The notes beneath the pieces are model-generated. The model was given only the letters and a program-made list of their open reading frames with translations, made no database searches and was not told the DNA's origin. Of a DNA stretch of 23,076 nucleotides, positions 10,301-19,500 are shown one piece after another. Location: positions 1-23,076 of the forward strand of contig AFZH01016648.1 of assembly GCA_048213135.1 (NCBI GenBank), written 5' to 3'. A program made the position numbers and the translations under genes. Each line of letters opens with the position of its first letter. The stretch's first letter is position 1. The DNA is from Reclinomonas americana ATCC 50394. Its lineage: Eukaryota; Jakobida; Jakobea; Jakobida.

Positions 10301-11847
10301 CTGTGGAATACACCACCAAATCTGCGACCAAAGAAGAGCAGACGCTGCGTTTTGAGTTGCACGCAACAAGAAATCACCACATTTTTTCATGCAGACCGAT
10401 AGATGTTGAACATGACGCCAGGTGCGAGACTCTGCAAGAACAGTTGCATGGCGCGCTTGGCTTCGCGGATTGGTCCACCACTCATTGACCCACCTGCATC
10501 ACAAACATACATGATCACAATATGAGCGACGACGATTGGACATGCCACTCCTTCACAACACGCCCACGTAACTGCAGTCCAACAGAAACACAATCTCCGT
10601 GTTGATCTCCACATCCAGGTTGGCATCCAACGCCGGGGCAATCGTCACACATACCGCCAGTTCCTTGTCGGTGCCCACCAACGCCGGATCCACCTCCACA
10701 GAGACAGCAGGCACTGATGCATTGTTCAATGTTGGCCAACAAGGGAGGAGAGAAAGACAGCAGCGCACCTGGCAGCTCCTCCAGTGTGAATGATACACAC
10801 AAGTCGCTGGCAAACGACTGTCGCACGTCCTCCAGACGCAATGTGGCCTCGTTGTCGCGCACATCGGTGCTGTGCATTGCGTGATTCTCCGATGTCACAT
10901 TGGTGATGACCGACGGCATTGTGGCCTTCACATCCACCGACGCGCAGAACCGACGCAGCACACCAAAGGCGGTCTCTATCTCCACTGCCTCCGGTGCAGA
11001 CGAGCCGGCCTCACTGTCGACACCGAGTGAGAGATGCCTCACAGAGGAAAAGAGAGAGAGGGAGGGAGAATGAAACGCAACTCGCGCTCACGCAGCGGTG
11101 GCAGCAGCGACTTGGAGACGACAAAGACGAGGTTCTTGGCCAGTGCGTCGGCCTTCAACTCCGTCACGTATGTGATGCACACGGTGGCCTCGTGTGTCGG
11201 ATCCAGCCGACCAATGTTGACCTGTGTGTGAACGACGAAATGCACGATGGTCGGCGATCGAGTCAGCAGACAACTTCGTCTCCTGGTGGTGGCGACGCAA
11301 CAGTGTAGGTGAATTCGTCACGCTTCTCGACCATGAAGGGTCGATGTCCGGCCGCAATGGCATCGTCGTAGCGCTCCTGCGCCCGCTGCTTGGCCTCCAC
11401 AGCGCCCTGCAGCGATCAGAATCACCGATTAGCTAAAAATATCACGGCGTGTGTGATCAACTGGCGACACGTAGCGCACTCAACTCGCAACACCCGCCCA
11501 TCAACCTGCACCGCAAAGTCGCACACGGCAGTCTTGCGGTCACACGGGAACATGTATGTGATCTCCAGCGGCGTGTCAGTGCGATTGGCGTACACCTGGA
11601 TGCATGTCACTCGCGCCGTCGCGCCCACAATCTCCGCTTGCACATGCACGCCTGTGCCACAGCGAGAACGAGAAGAGAGAGAGGTGGAGGAAGAGACACA
11701 CGAGTGAGACAAGTGCTTTGAGTGTGAAAGGCGGAAAAATGACAGCCGCGTCGCACCTTCCACAGGTAGCACGCTCTTCCCCGCTGGCACTGTGGGGTCC
11801 TCGTAAAAGAGGCCCGCAATGGGCTGCACAAGTGTTGGTTCCTCCAT
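7327..11847 (-). CDS. VIT-domain and vWA-domain protein with Q/P/G-rich insert and UIM-like helix
   Basis: The 23 exons give 959 aa and a stop (2880 nt). The ATG at 11847-11845 (MEEPTLVQP) is preferred; an in-frame ATG 21 nt upstream (11868) is possible. Order: VIT domain about residues 25-165 (VEGVHVQAEIVG, ITYMFPCDRKTAV, DPTHEATVCITYVTELK); linker; vWA domain about 275-440 with a complete MIDAS: DCSGSMS (D-x-S-x-S, split by an intron), the Thr in GGTNLL and the Asp in VLTDGEV. Then come beta-rich C-terminal parts (LVVITQLT-like to HTLAAKSKIAHLE), a low-complexity insert, the UIM-like helix, and a C-terminal helical unit (GFWTPSESGL, VWWTAIAMAVLQ, NVDELLATAV). VIT-vWA proteins include ITIH, VWA5A and PARP4-type proteins; no PARP domain is seen. 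There is no signal peptide, so it is probably intracellular, with metal-dependent protein binding inferred from the intact MIDAS. It is paralogous to the divergent neighbour. Confidence 0.92.
8031..8099 (-). other. Ubiquitin-interacting-motif-like helix in the VIT-vWA protein
   Basis: The encoded segment EEDDPDLAAVLAASLASYE fits the UIM pattern: an acidic block, then a hydrophobic residue (Leu), two residues, a small residue (Val in place of the usual Ala), three residues and the conserved Ser. It ends in acidic residues (EAEE). It lies at the end of the low-complexity insert, a typical position for a UIM in a disordered tail. The Ala-to-Val change weakens the call. Confidence 0.55.
8100..8521 (-). 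other. Low-complexity Q/P/M/G-rich insert in the VIT-vWA protein
   Basis: Most of exon 18 encodes disordered sequence: PQQPQQQQQHRP (8428-8461), Ala/Pro/Tyr/Met-rich stretches such as APPQMYGAP, and a PPPPP run. Exon 16 upstream adds a GGGGGG run. The divergent paralogue has no counterpart at this position, so the insert is specific to this copy. Confidence 0.8.
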
Positions 11848-12184
11848 GTGTTGTCTTCTCTCTCTCAATGATGTTTGTTGTGATCATCCACCCCTCCGCT
11901 CCACTCAACCAAGCCATACCATACCATCGCACGATGCGTCGCAGCAGTGGTGTCTTTTGTTGCGTATGTGTGTGTCGCCGCTGCATCTTGTCTGCGTGCG
12001 CTTTCTTCTTCCATCTCTTCTGTTCTCTGCACGCGTGTGTGCGTGTTTGGGGGGGTGGTGATGTGCATTTCCTCTCTTGTCGCCCCGGCACTCTCTGACA
12101 CTGCTCTCCGCGCTTGCTGCAGTGGGCGGTGGTTGCTGCAGCTCCAAGCCGGCGGATGTGCGCGACCCAGCGGCGCCAGGACGA
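11848..12184. promoter_or_regulatory. Shared upstream region of two divergent VIT-vWA genes
   Basis: This 337-bp gap lies between the start codons of head-to-head paralogues and must carry both promoters and 5' UTRs. I see no TATA box near either start. A T/C-rich stretch and a short G run (about 12050-12058) lie in the middle. CTGCAG occurs twice (about 12116 and 12136) upstream of the plus-strand start. Bidirectional transcription from this region is inferred only from gene orientation and distance. Confidence 0.55.
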
Positions 12185-12188
12185 ATGA
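12156..12188 (+). other. Ten-codon upstream ORF whose stop overlaps the proposed VIT-vWA start
   Basis: An ATG at 12156 opens a ten-codon frame that ends in TGA at 12186-12188. That TGA overlaps the proposed start codon ATG at 12185-12187 in the form ATGA. If the 5' UTR covers this, initiation downstream would depend on leaky scanning or reinitiation. The call depends on the uncertain first exon. Confidence 0.35.
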
Positions 12189-15100
12189 CTCTCGGTCTTG
12201 TGTGATTGAGCACGCGCACGCACACTGCTGCATGCTCACTCTCTTGCAGGTGGGCTGGAGCCTCACGCCGACCCGGTGGTGCCGCCTGCGAATGTGGTGG
12301 TTCGTGCTGTTAACGTACCACCGGTGGTGGTCAATGTGCCCGAGGTTCCGCATGTGCCCGAGGTTCCTCGTGTGCCTGAGGTGCCTCGCGTGGCCGAAGT
12401 TGTGCAACAAGTGGTGGCGCAGCCGGTGGCGCAGGCGGCTGCGGCTGTGGAGACGCAAGTGGTGTCGGTGCCGACTGAGGTCGTGGCCAGAGTCGAGGAT
12501 GTCGTTCCTGGTGTGTTCGGTTTCGATTTCCTATCGACTGTGACTGGTTTCGTTGTTGATCGTGGTGGCAGAGATCCCGCCGCTGGAGGAGGTTATGCCG
12601 TCGCCAAGCATGTCCCTGGCGGAGATTGAGTCAGCTGACATTGTGGTGGGTGTTTCTTGTGCTGTTTGCTGCTGTTGTCTGTGCTGTCCGCTGATGTCTG
12701 ATGCGGATCGTGGCGTGCAGGAGGTGGCAACGCCTCCCCCGAACGAGGCACCGGCTAGGAACCTGGTCAACTACTATGCGGCGGAGGAGGAGGGCGAGGC
12801 TGCAGATGCTGGAAGCGTGTCCACTGATCATGCGTTGCCAAAAGTCGACTTGCCGCAGAGCGATCCGCGATACTTTGCGGCGCTGGCCGGCGAGGTGCGT
12901 TCTGTGATCGTCTGACACTGAATGGAGTGTGGTGCTGCCGCTGACACGTGCATATCTTTTTTTGTGTGCGATAGTCGCGAACACAGCGCTTGTCTTGCAC
13001 GGGTACGTTTGTTGATGTGTCCACGAGGGGCTGTGGTGTAAATGCATTTCTGACAGACTTGGTGGGTGTGCATCGTGCAGCCGCCAGTGTCCGCCTCTTC
13101 CTTTTCGACTTTGTGGCGGAGGTTCAGCTGGAGCAAAAGTTTGTGCATGTGGGAGATGCGCCGGAGGTGATGGAATATTGCTTCCCCAAGTCGGACACCA
13201 TGGCTCTCATGGAGTGGAGTGCCACGGTGAACGGCAGCACATTCAAGGTCTCGAGTCGCCGTGCACCACCTTGTGCCACTGTGTTCCCCCACTTTCTGTT
13301 GACTTGTGGGGTTTTGTTTTCAGTTGAATGCGCAGCGCAGCGCGGCCGCACAGAGTGAGATCCCGTCGTGGAAGGAGAGTGCATCTGGTGAGCGTGGTCA
13401 GACGATTATGTTGATGCCGTTGGGTCTCGTGTCGCCCGGCGATGAGGTTGGTCATTGTCGTAATGGACGCGGTGCATGATGAATCCAGTGGTTGATTGCG
13501 GTTGTGGTCTGTCATGTAGGTGTCGGTGTCACTCAAGTACGCGGTGCGTGCCGAGTACGACCGTTTCTCGCGCAGCATTGTTGTGGTGCTCCCGTTGTAC
13601 ATGGCACCCGAGGCGAGCAGGTGAGTTGTCGGATGGAAGAATGATCTCTTTGTTCTACGTCAGTTCGTTCACCGCGGACCTGCAACAGTGCATCCAAGGA
13701 TCCTCTGGTGTCCGTCTTGTGCCGCATGTCGGACCCCATTGATGATATCCGATCACCGTCGCACTCGATTCGTCGACTGCTGCAGGGCACACAGGTCACG
13801 TGCTCTAGTCCATATCTTGAATCGGTGCGCGAAATGGCCCGCTGACAGTTGTACCCACAGGCCCGTGTGCAAGTGATGCCGACGTTCGGTGTCGAGTTCC
13901 TCGTGCTGGCTGTGTATCCCAAGCGCTACTCGTTCCCGATGTGCACTGTGGGTCGCTCACAATCATTTGCCGAGAAGACCGATGCCAACCACGAGTACTG
14001 TGTCAATCTCACTCTGCGTTGCGTACTTTGCGTCGCGGCCAGGGTGCATTCGTGCCGTTTGATGCTGATTTGTCGCGTTCCTGGTTGTAGTGCCACCTCG
14101 CGAAATTTTGCCAGCCGTGCTGCCGAGGGATCGCATGGGCGAACTGAATTGTGACTTTGTGTTCATTCTGGATTGCTCACGCAGCATGAAGGGTGCACGG
14201 TGCGTCAAGCGTGTGACATACCCCGCTCTCTGTGGTGTGTGTACAGTCACTGACATTATTGCATCGTGCAGCATGACGGAGAGCAAGCGCGCCTTGCTCC
14301 TCTTCTTGCAGTCGCTTACCGTGGGTGCTCACTTCAACGTTGTCAAGTTTGGTGACGAGCATCATCGCATGTGGCCTGTGTGCCGCTCGCTCAACGACGA
14401 CACCATGGCGGAGGCTCGGTCCGTTTGCGCTTTTGCAGGCTGTCGTTTTTCTCTGCGAACAACTGACCATCCAGCGTGCGCGACAGTGCGTTCATCAACT
14501 CTGCTGACGCCGACATGTTTGGCACTCGCCTGTTCCCGGTGCTGGAGGAAATCTACAGTGAGGTCTGTAAGTGTCGCACCATGTTTGTCTTCACAGCTGC
14601 TACGGACACTGATTGATTTCTTTGGTGCAGCCGGAGACTGGACGCACTCGCCAGCTGGTGAGCTGCGAGTGGTTGCAGACTTGCGCCTGCCCCGCTCTCT
14701 GTTGACCTTATTCGTTTGTGCAGTTCTTGTTGACCGACGGCAAGGTGGCCGTTGACAAGCTGCGCCTGTTGGGTCAAGGTGAGGGCTGTAGTTGATAACT
14801 GTTTTCTTCACCCACGCATCCGTTGCCAACTCGGTCCGATCATGCGGTAGTTCGGAACGGTGCGAAGAGCACTCGTGTGTTCACCATTGGCATCGGAGAT
14901 GAAGTGGATCCGGACATGGTTGTCGATATTGTGCGTCGTCTCACACGTGCAGATGTTGTGCCAGGAGGTCGTGTGCTCACCAGTGAGCACTGTAGGCGCG
15001 CTTTGGTAACGGAGCGTACAACTTTGTGGAGATTGGCCAGCAGAACTTGTCAGATGTGGTCATTTCGCAGCTGGAAACCGCGCTGGTGCCGTCTCTCACG

Positions 15101-16572
15101 CGCATCACTGTCGAGTTCTCGTCTCCAAACGTCCGCCGCTTGTTCGAGCTGATCCCGCCGCTCTTTGCTGCCTCCACCACGCACGTCAGCTTCCTGCTGC
15201 CGCGCAACGAATCTCTGCGCGTCAAACTCTCGTTCACTGGCCTCGGTGAGTTTGCATATTTCGTCACCAACTGTTGCGCCATTGTGTAGTCCATCTCACC
15301 ACGGAGTGTGTATCCTCTCAGACGGTGTGGAGCAGTCGGCCGAGACTGTAGTGTCGACAGACAAGGCGCACTCGACGTCTGCTGTGCACGCACTCTCTGG
15401 TCAGTCGTGGTTGCGCACACTCGAGCTGTGGCACCCCGAGTTGCGTTTTGGGTGCTCTCATTTGTGTTTGTGTGTTGAAGATTGCCAGAAGTACTCACTC
15501 GTGCACCTGCAGTCGTGTGGAGGAGATTACCAGTTGGGCTGTGCCGTTTGCATTCCCAAGCACGCAGTCGCTTGTTGTCGTCGACGAGACGCATGCTGAT
15601 CCCGAGAATGGTGAACGTTGTTGGTGTTTGTACCGATTTTGAGAATGTGGGCCTCACTCGCCAACAGGTCACCATTCCCCCGTGCGTCAGCACCCGGTGC
15701 TTGTCAAGGTGCCCGGATCGAGCTCGACGCAGTTGCGTTTTTTTCGAGTGAACCCAATCAATCTGTGTCCATTGTGTACTGACACGCTCTGCGACAGAGC
15801 GCTGCAGCGCACTCGATCGGCGGCGAGGGTGAGTTTGTGCGCTCGTGTGTGCTCTCTGAATTTTCTGTTGTGACTGATGAACTGTGCGTGCAGAACTCGG
15901 CAAGCATGGTCAAGGCGCCGTCGCTGGACCCTGCACGTGGCCAGCTCGACGCTCTCATGTTTGCGCAGACGGTAATTGATTGTGAAGTTTGTGTTATTGT
16001 AGTATTCGCACTTCTCACATTCATGTGTCTGTGGCACGCAGGCCGGTGGTGCGTGGATTGGCACGGAAGCGTTGTGCCAGATGCTCAGCGTGACGGAGGA
16101 GGAGGTGCGCTTCTGGTGCTGTTGCTCTCTGGTTCGCTGCCTCGTATCGCTCACTATGCAGTACGCAGATTCACGCTGTTCCCGCCGCCCGAGCTTTGCG
16201 GAGCATGGAGCTGTGGTACTCTGCTGTCGCTCTCGCCTCATTGGAGGTGTGTCGTGGTGTTACATCCCGGTGTGTGGAGCAACGCTAACACGGGGATGTG
16301 TGCAGACGTTCTTCCCGGCCGAGTTGAATGAGTGGCGTTTGGTGGCCAGTAAGGGTGCCCGATTCCTGGCAACAGAGTTGGGTGTGCGTCCCATGGCCAA
16401 GATTCTGGAGGAGGCTCGTGGCTTTGTGGATGCCTCGTCGTCGCCACTGAAGGGCAGAGCGGTGAGTGCTGCCGCCGTGTCTGCTGCCGCTACGGCGTCA
16501 GCTGCTTCCGGTTCTGGCTCGCGATCGGTTGCGTACCTCCCACGGCTCCTCTTCTTTGCCATTGTGCGATGA
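12185..16572 (+). CDS. VIT-vWA protein; may continue in frame into LTA4H
   Basis: The 25 exons give 903 aa up to 16527. If the intron at 16528-16589 is kept, 14 more residues follow and the protein ends at TGA 16570-16572 (917 aa). Exon 1 (MTL, 12185-12194, donor GTCTTG) is tentative; exon 2 onward is secure. Order: a Pro/Val-repeat N-terminus; an acidic linker; VIT domain from about residue 178 (DFVAEVQLEQKF, MEYCFPKSD, SPGDEVSVSLKYAV); vWA with MIDAS residues DCSRS, the Thr in FGTRLF and the Asp in LLTDGKV; beta-rich C-terminal parts (NFVEIGQQNLSDVVISQL, TRITVEF, VEEITSWAV, LVVVDETHAD); then the helical unit (AGGAWIGTEAL, LWYSAVALASLE, NEWRLVASKGARFL) and an Ala/Ser-rich tail. It lacks the Q-rich insert and UIM of its paralogue. 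There is no signal peptide; an intracellular protein-binding scaffold is inferred. Confidence 0.9.
12336..12389 (+). repeat. Three 18-bp tandem repeats encoding VPEVPR-type units
   Basis: Three imperfect 18-bp copies of GTGCCCGAGGTTCCTCGT encode VPEVPH, VPEVPR and VPEVPR. They sit in the N-terminal Pro/Val-rich region of the VIT-vWA protein and are followed by the related VAEVVQQV. Confidence 0.9.
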
Positions 16573-16589
16573 ACTCATTGTGGAGACAG
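16528..16589 (+). other. Phase-0 intron that joins the VIT-vWA frame to the Ala-rich/LTA4H frame
   Basis: The donor GTTGCGT and the acceptor GGAGACAG bound a 62-nt intron. The upstream exon ends on a complete codon (GSGSRS) and the downstream exon starts on one (IQSAVP), so the frame passes from VIT-vWA into the LTA4H frame. A longer option uses the donor GTGAGT at 16462, which is also phase 0. If neither is spliced, translation stops at 16570-16572. GTTGCGT is used as a donor at many other frame-confirmed junctions in the window, which supports this splice. Confidence 0.6.
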
Positions 16590-19500
16590 ATACAATCCGC
16601 CGTACCGGCTGTGGTTAGCGCCAACCCGGCTGCTGTTGGCCGCGCTGCCCTGCGACCTGTCGGATCGTCGACATCGCCGAGGAGTCTGGCCGCCAGTGCC
16701 ACGTCATCTGCGGCACACACCCTGTCGTCTACGCAGGCATCTGCCGCTGCGACATTGACGCATGCCACGGGAGCGATGGCTTCCTCTGTGGCTCCAGCTG
16801 CGGCGGCTGCATCGTCGGCACCGGCGGCAGCCAGTGCCGCTGTGTCTCACGCGGCGGCGGCGCCCGCTCAGGCCGTGCATGCAGCGGCGGCATCAGCGCC
16901 AGCAGCGGCAGCCAGTGCCGCTGTGTCTCATGCTGCTGCGGCGCCCGCTCAGGCCGTGCATGCAGCGGCGACATCAGCGCCGGCAGCGGCAGCCAGTGCC
17001 GCTGTCTCTCACGCTGTTGCGGCACCCGCTCAGGTCGTTCACGCTGCTGCGTCGTCGGCACCAGCCGCAGCAGCCAGCGCAGCGGTTGAACACGCTGTTG
17101 CGGCACCGGCTCAGGCCGCGCATGCTGCCGCGTCGTCGGCACCAGCCGCAGCAGCCAGCGCAGCGGTTGAGCACGCTGTTGCGGCACCGGCTCAGGCCGC
17201 GCATGCTGCTGCTTCATCGGCACCTGCTCACGCCGTACAGGCTGCGGTGGTGGCTCCGGTGGCCGCCGCTGTCAGCGATGTGCACGTAGCGGCCTCCAAT
17301 GCCGTGGCGGCTGCACCCGCTGCGGCTGATGCGGCTGCGTCACATGTTGCTTCGGCTGCGGCTGCCGCGCCTGCTGCTGCAGCGGCGGCAGTGGATGTGG
17401 CTGCAGCGCATGCGACCTCGGCCGTCGAATCTGCCGCTGGCATTCGACCGGGTTGCCGCGGTCGCCCAGATTTCTGCACGCTCTCCAGCCATGAGTTCGC
17501 GCAGAAGCACCTGGACTTGGAGATTCGCGCTCACTTTGACAGCAAGCAGCTTGATTGCACGTGAGTTCTTGTGTTTTGCTCTACGTCGCCTGTTGGTGTC
17601 ATGCTACCTACCTGACTCTGCACCAACAGTGCCACGTGGACGCTGGAAGTTGGCCACCGCTCCCTGCCTCTGATTGCATTCGACGCGACGTCGTCTCTCG
17701 TCGTGAAATCTGTCGTGTTGTTGGGCGCTGACGGCTCCGCACAACCGCTGGTGTTCTCGCGCGGTCAGCAGCACGAGATCACTGCGCTCGGGTGCCCGCT
17801 GTTGGTGGAGCTGTCTTTCGAGGTGACTGGCGAGCAGCGCATTCGCATAGAGTACGAGGTGTCGTCTGGCGCCTCGGCGCTGCAGTGGCTGGATGTGGCG
17901 TTGCGTCTGCTTGCTTGATTGTCGAGACCATTCATGGCCCGCGTCGTTGTTGTTATATTCATTACTGTTGTTCGTGCAGACAAACTGCCGACAAGAAGGC
18001 GCCGTTCATGTTCAGTCAATGCCAGGTTTGTCGCTGCGTGCTTGGTTGCCGCTTCTGCGTGCCTGCTTACCTGTTCTGCACGCAGGCCATCCATGCTCGC
18101 TCCATTCTGCCGTGCCAGGACACGCCATCACAAAAGTTCACCTATCACGCCATTGTCGAGTTGCGCAAACCGTCCTGGTCATCGTGTATGCTTGAGACTG
18201 ACACGTGACTGACTCGCAGATTCCCCGACGGAATGACGGCGCTGATGAGTGCGAATCGCGTCGATGTGCCCGCTTCCCGATCGGCGCCAGCAAACCGCAA
18301 GCTGGCCGCGTTCCACCAGCCCGTCGCCATTCCTGTTTCGTTGGTCATTGTCGGTTGTCCTTGACTGTTGTTGTTGTTGTACTCACTTTGTTGGCAGTCA
18401 TATTTGCTGGCCATTGCCATCGGCGACTTGGCTTCACGGTTGGTGTCTGCGTCAATGTGTTTGTGCTTTGTCGGACGGTGTGTTGATGGTGTGTCCTCCA
18501 CACAGAGTAATCGGTCCGCGCTCGTCGGTGTGGGCCGAGCCGTCCATTGTGCGTCTGCTGCCTGGCGAATGCATATTGTGACGGTGTCCTGACCAGTCCT
18601 CTGTGTAGGTGGAGTCGGCCGCGCACGAATTCGCAGAGACCGAGGACTTTATCCGCTACGGTGAATGCCAGTGCTTGTTGCTTTTTCTTGCCTCTTGCAG
18701 TTGCTGATGCATAGGTATGTGTATTGTATGATCTGCGAACAGCCGAGGAAGTGACTGGTGCGTCCTGAATGCTCGCGATTCTTCGTTTTCCGTGCTTGTC
18801 TCACCAGTCGGCATGCCTGCGCAGGTGTACCGTACTTGTGGGGTTCATACGACATTCTTGTTCTGCCGCCTTCGTTCCCGTTCGGTGCGTGTGGGGTGCA
18901 TTGCAGATGCCAGTTCCTTGCCGCTGAATTCACTCATTCCTGCTGTTCTCTGCTCAGGTGGCATGGAGAACCCGGTGCGCTTGTTGTTCTTCGTTTGACA
19001 TGCTTCACGCATGTGGTGCTCATGTCTCTCGCCTTGTTGCAGCAAATCACGTTTGCCACTCCGACACTGTTGGCTGGCGACCGCTCGTTGGCGTCGGTCA
19101 TTGCACACGAAATTGCACACAGCTGGTCCGGCAACCTGGTCACCAATGTGGTACGTTTTGCGGCAAAGCCTGCGTGATGGTAAGAGTTGAGCGCTCATGC
19201 CCCCGTTTGCTGGCAGACACACGAGTCGTTCTGGCTGAACGAGGGCTTTACCGTGTTCCTGGAGCGCAAGATTCTTGGTGCGTAGCTGCTTGTGAACAAA
19301 TCGTGGACAACTCCGCGCCTCACGTGCCGAACTGCGCGATGCAGGACGTGCTTGTGGCGAACAGATGCGTCAGTTTGACAGCATCCTCGGCCACATTCAT
19401 CTGCAGGCTGAGGTGGACCACATTGGCCCGGATCACGACTTTACTTGCCTGTGCCCTCGGTACGTGTGAGAATTCTCGTAAGTGTGTGTGTGTGTGTGGA

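Larger units (their letters stand above)
7327..11847 (-). other. Exon map of the minus-strand VIT-vWA gene
   Basis: Exons in transcription order: 11847-11757, 11651-11485, 11406-11302, 11221-11082, 11013-10769, 10713-10573, 10493-10397, 10321-10092, 10025-9973, 9911-9803, 9717-9544, 9481-9410, 9334-9298, 9201-9101, 9025-9016, 8937-8722, 8653-8604, 8521-8029, 7962-7905, 7844-7821, 7740-7597, 7526-7489, 7411-7327. Exon 15 is a 10-nt micro-exon. The acceptor of exon 16 could instead be at 8904, which keeps the frame. Six of 22 introns start with GTTGCG, one with GTTGAGT and one with GTTACGT. Several acceptors were chosen by alignment to the plus-strand paralogue. Confidence 0.8.
12185..16589 (+). 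other. Exon map of the plus-strand VIT-vWA gene
   Basis: Exons: 12185-12194, 12250-12510, 12572-12645, 12721-12894, 12975-13002, 13081-13247, 13324-13446, 13520-13620, 13689-13794, 13861-14017, 14091-14199, 14272-14418, 14475-14562, 14631-14657, 14724-14778, 14851-14930, 14996-15245, 15322-15439, 15513-15610, 15668-15731, 15798-15828, 15894-15971, 16042-16104, 16169-16246, 16306-16527. Coding length is 2709 nt, divisible by three. GTTGCG donors follow exons 10, 18, 20 and 25. Introns 12646-12720 and 13003-13080 are multiples of three without a stop. Confidence 0.8.

Noticed and set aside
14419-14438. 20-nt intron in the plus-strand VIT-vWA gene (GTCCGT to TTTTGCAG)
   Set aside because: Too short for splicing; the acceptor at 14474 gives a 56-nt intron and restores the paralogue alignment.
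16762-17289. Arg/Gln/Pro-rich plus-strand frame and a related minus-strand frame over the Ala-rich repeat
   Set aside because: They are shifted readings of the 81-bp repeats; only the Ala frame connects to LTA4H exon 1 and, by splicing, to the VIT-vWA gene.
18701-18714. Extra 14-nt micro-exon in the LTA4H gene
   Set aside because: It has splice-like borders but brings an in-frame TAG; skipping it gives the expected IRYAEEVTG join.
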